This document shows positions 62,245 through 64,000 of a stretch of 64,000 bases of DNA, piece by piece. The notes under the pieces were generated by a model that had not been told where the DNA came from, did no database searches, and saw nothing but the letters and a program-made list of their open reading frames with translations. The first letter of the stretch is position 1, and each line of letters begins with the position of its first letter. Source of the DNA: Liolophura sinensis. Lineage: Eukaryota; Mollusca; Polyplacophora; Chitonida; Chitonidae. Where the stretch lies: NCBI RefSeq assembly GCF_032854445.1, contig NC_088300.1, positions 38,470,458-38,534,457 of the forward strand, in the 5' to 3' direction. The position numbers were made by a program, and so were the translations under genes.

Positions 62245-64000
62245 CACGCATCAGCATATGTGTAGGTCTACCGTGCTTGAAATCAGTTGACACTTAAACG
62301 TTCTGAAATATCACAAATACAGTTTTGTTTCATGTTAATGTTACTACTCTGTGCGTTTTACAGTCATATGTCTGTGAAATATAACCATACATTATAAGCT
62401 ATTTTCAAAAAAAAAAAAAATCAATTTCGAAATCAAAATCTTCAGTGTTACATTTTAGTGCCGCATTGCACATTGCCGACACGGGGTTCGTGTTAAGCCT
62501 AAATTTCTCTCATCGCAAGGCTGTTCGTAGAAATAAATTCATTACCCCATCCCTGCTTGTTTGATACTGAATTTTATCCTGTTTCCTGGCGAATGCAGGG
62601 ACGGGGTAACTTATTATATCTGCATGCATTAATAGGCCTACATTATATGCATGATTTGTGATTCTTAGGTAAACCATATCCGCTTCTTCGACAGCCTAAA
62701 AACAGCACCTACAACATACAATTATGCTGTAAAAATATCAGCTTAATTTAAAAACACAACAGCATTTTACATCAGAAACGGCATGTATGCTTAGAGCGTG
62801 ACAATAATTCTGTGTTTCGTCTAAATAGAGGTAAGAAAGAGAATGTGGTATATTGTATATTTATATATATATGTGTAATGTATATGGCTGTGGGTTCTTT
62901 TAAAGAAAGTATTGTCTACTGTATTGGCTTACTCTGTATGCCGTACATATAGCAAGCTGATTGGCATCCCATTTTCGATCATTTTGTGTGCATTTTAATA
63001 AAACAAATAATTTAATTCCCTGAACTTTAACTATACCAACAACCCGTTCACAGGTGAAGTCGGATATATCAACCTGAAATGTCCCCCTTTAAATGAATAC
63101 CACAGAATACATGACTGAATATTATTTTATACAGTTTTTAGGCGTATTCCATATTTTGGTATATTGATTGTTTCCTTCAGATCATGGTTGTATTGCGCCT
63201 TTGTTCATGTTTCGTTTGTGTTAGATCTATTTTTCTGGTATGAATGAGAACTAAACTGAGTTGAAAATACAAAGGCCTGTCTCAATACATCAAGCTTTAG
63301 TAAACCGAAAATCATAACGTGCCTTTCGCAAAGGTGATGATCATGGGTCGCCACGCAGGTACTAAGTACAAAGTTTTAATTTTTTAAGTTCAATTTTTTT
63401 TCCGAAATAGTTAATGGGCCAGGTTATGTGTTAAAAAGATGAGAAGTGCTTCTCACATACTTCACAAAGAATTTGTCTGTATTTTTACTGACATCTGCAC
63501 ATAACGCTGTGAGTTTGTGACATGTCCACCCCAACTTGGGGCGTGAAAGCCTTGGGCAAAGAGAGAGAGAGAGAGAGATCCCTGTGTAAAGTATATCTTG
63601 TCTTCCGATCTCACAGTTGAATAATCACATCCCGGAGACATTCAGTTTAAGTTTAGACATTTGCATTTTCAATTATGGATTTGACAGGGGGGACGGGATT
63701 CGCGTCTCCTCTACGATGGGTGATCAGTGCTGGGAGTGGGGACACAAACCCGCACCCCGGACCGGGGCCCTAGCTCCCTGCTCTCGCTATCAACCCGAAT
63801 TACACAAACCAGGGGCGAATCTAATTAATCACCGCCAAACCTGCCCACTTTGACAAATGAAGGCTTCTCCTTCACAAAGCAAATGGTATAATAATCACCG
63901 GCCTTAGTCGAGTTGCTAGGCTTGTCGCTCCGTACATTCGGTGGACCGTACAACTCCGCCCTGCCAGGCCGGCTATGTTCAAAAGAAACTTGGTCGGGTC
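62245..64000. other. Intergenic, no gene supported
   Basis: A (GA)n run lies at about 63559-63579. The last 350 bases are GC-rich and unique (AATCTAATTAATCACCGCC, GAGTTGCTAGGC) and could belong to a promoter or enhancer. The 78-codon + frame at 63617-63853 shows no family. Confidence 0.4.

Overview
This is eukaryotic, animal-type nuclear DNA: AT-rich, intron-bearing, full of short interspersed elements, minisatellites and (AT)n/(CT)n runs, with one 200-base N gap. The dominant repeat is a short retroposon (conserved 3' part ending in a TACGGCGTAAAACACCAATC box and an AAATAAATAAA tail). It is familiar to me from molluscs and other lophotrochozoans, so a mollusc is the most likely source. That is recognition from memory, not a database result.

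Only one gene is convincingly supported. The left 8.4 kb carries, on the minus strand, the 5' part of a gene for an EF-hand plus WD40-repeat protein of the WDR49/WDR64/WDY-like group. I rebuilt eleven coding exons (8359 down to 287). Every splice phase agrees and the joined frame is open for 422 codons, with the start Met in the window and the C-terminal part beyond the left edge. Two exons are very short (30 and 43 bases). The introns hold SINEs and minisatellites, and at two exon edges a minisatellite runs across the splice site itself.

From about 8.4 kb to 64 kb I find no exon I would defend. The region holds scattered SINEs of at least two tRNA-derived families that seem to share a core, a TIR element carrying a 206-base copy of nearby DNA, and large tandem arrays (46-base units with higher-order order at 42.9-44.0 kb; 48-base units at 46.3-47.7 kb; about 60-base units at 49.3-49.7 kb; 40-base units at 54.9-55.1 kb). 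It also has several (AT)n runs and long unique stretches. Some unique stretches look like conserved regulatory DNA. The best case is a roughly 113-base block present twice, 4.8 kb apart (35504-35617 and 40348-40460). The simplest reading is the 5' end of a ciliary-type WD40 gene beside a large gene-poor, possibly regulatory, interval.
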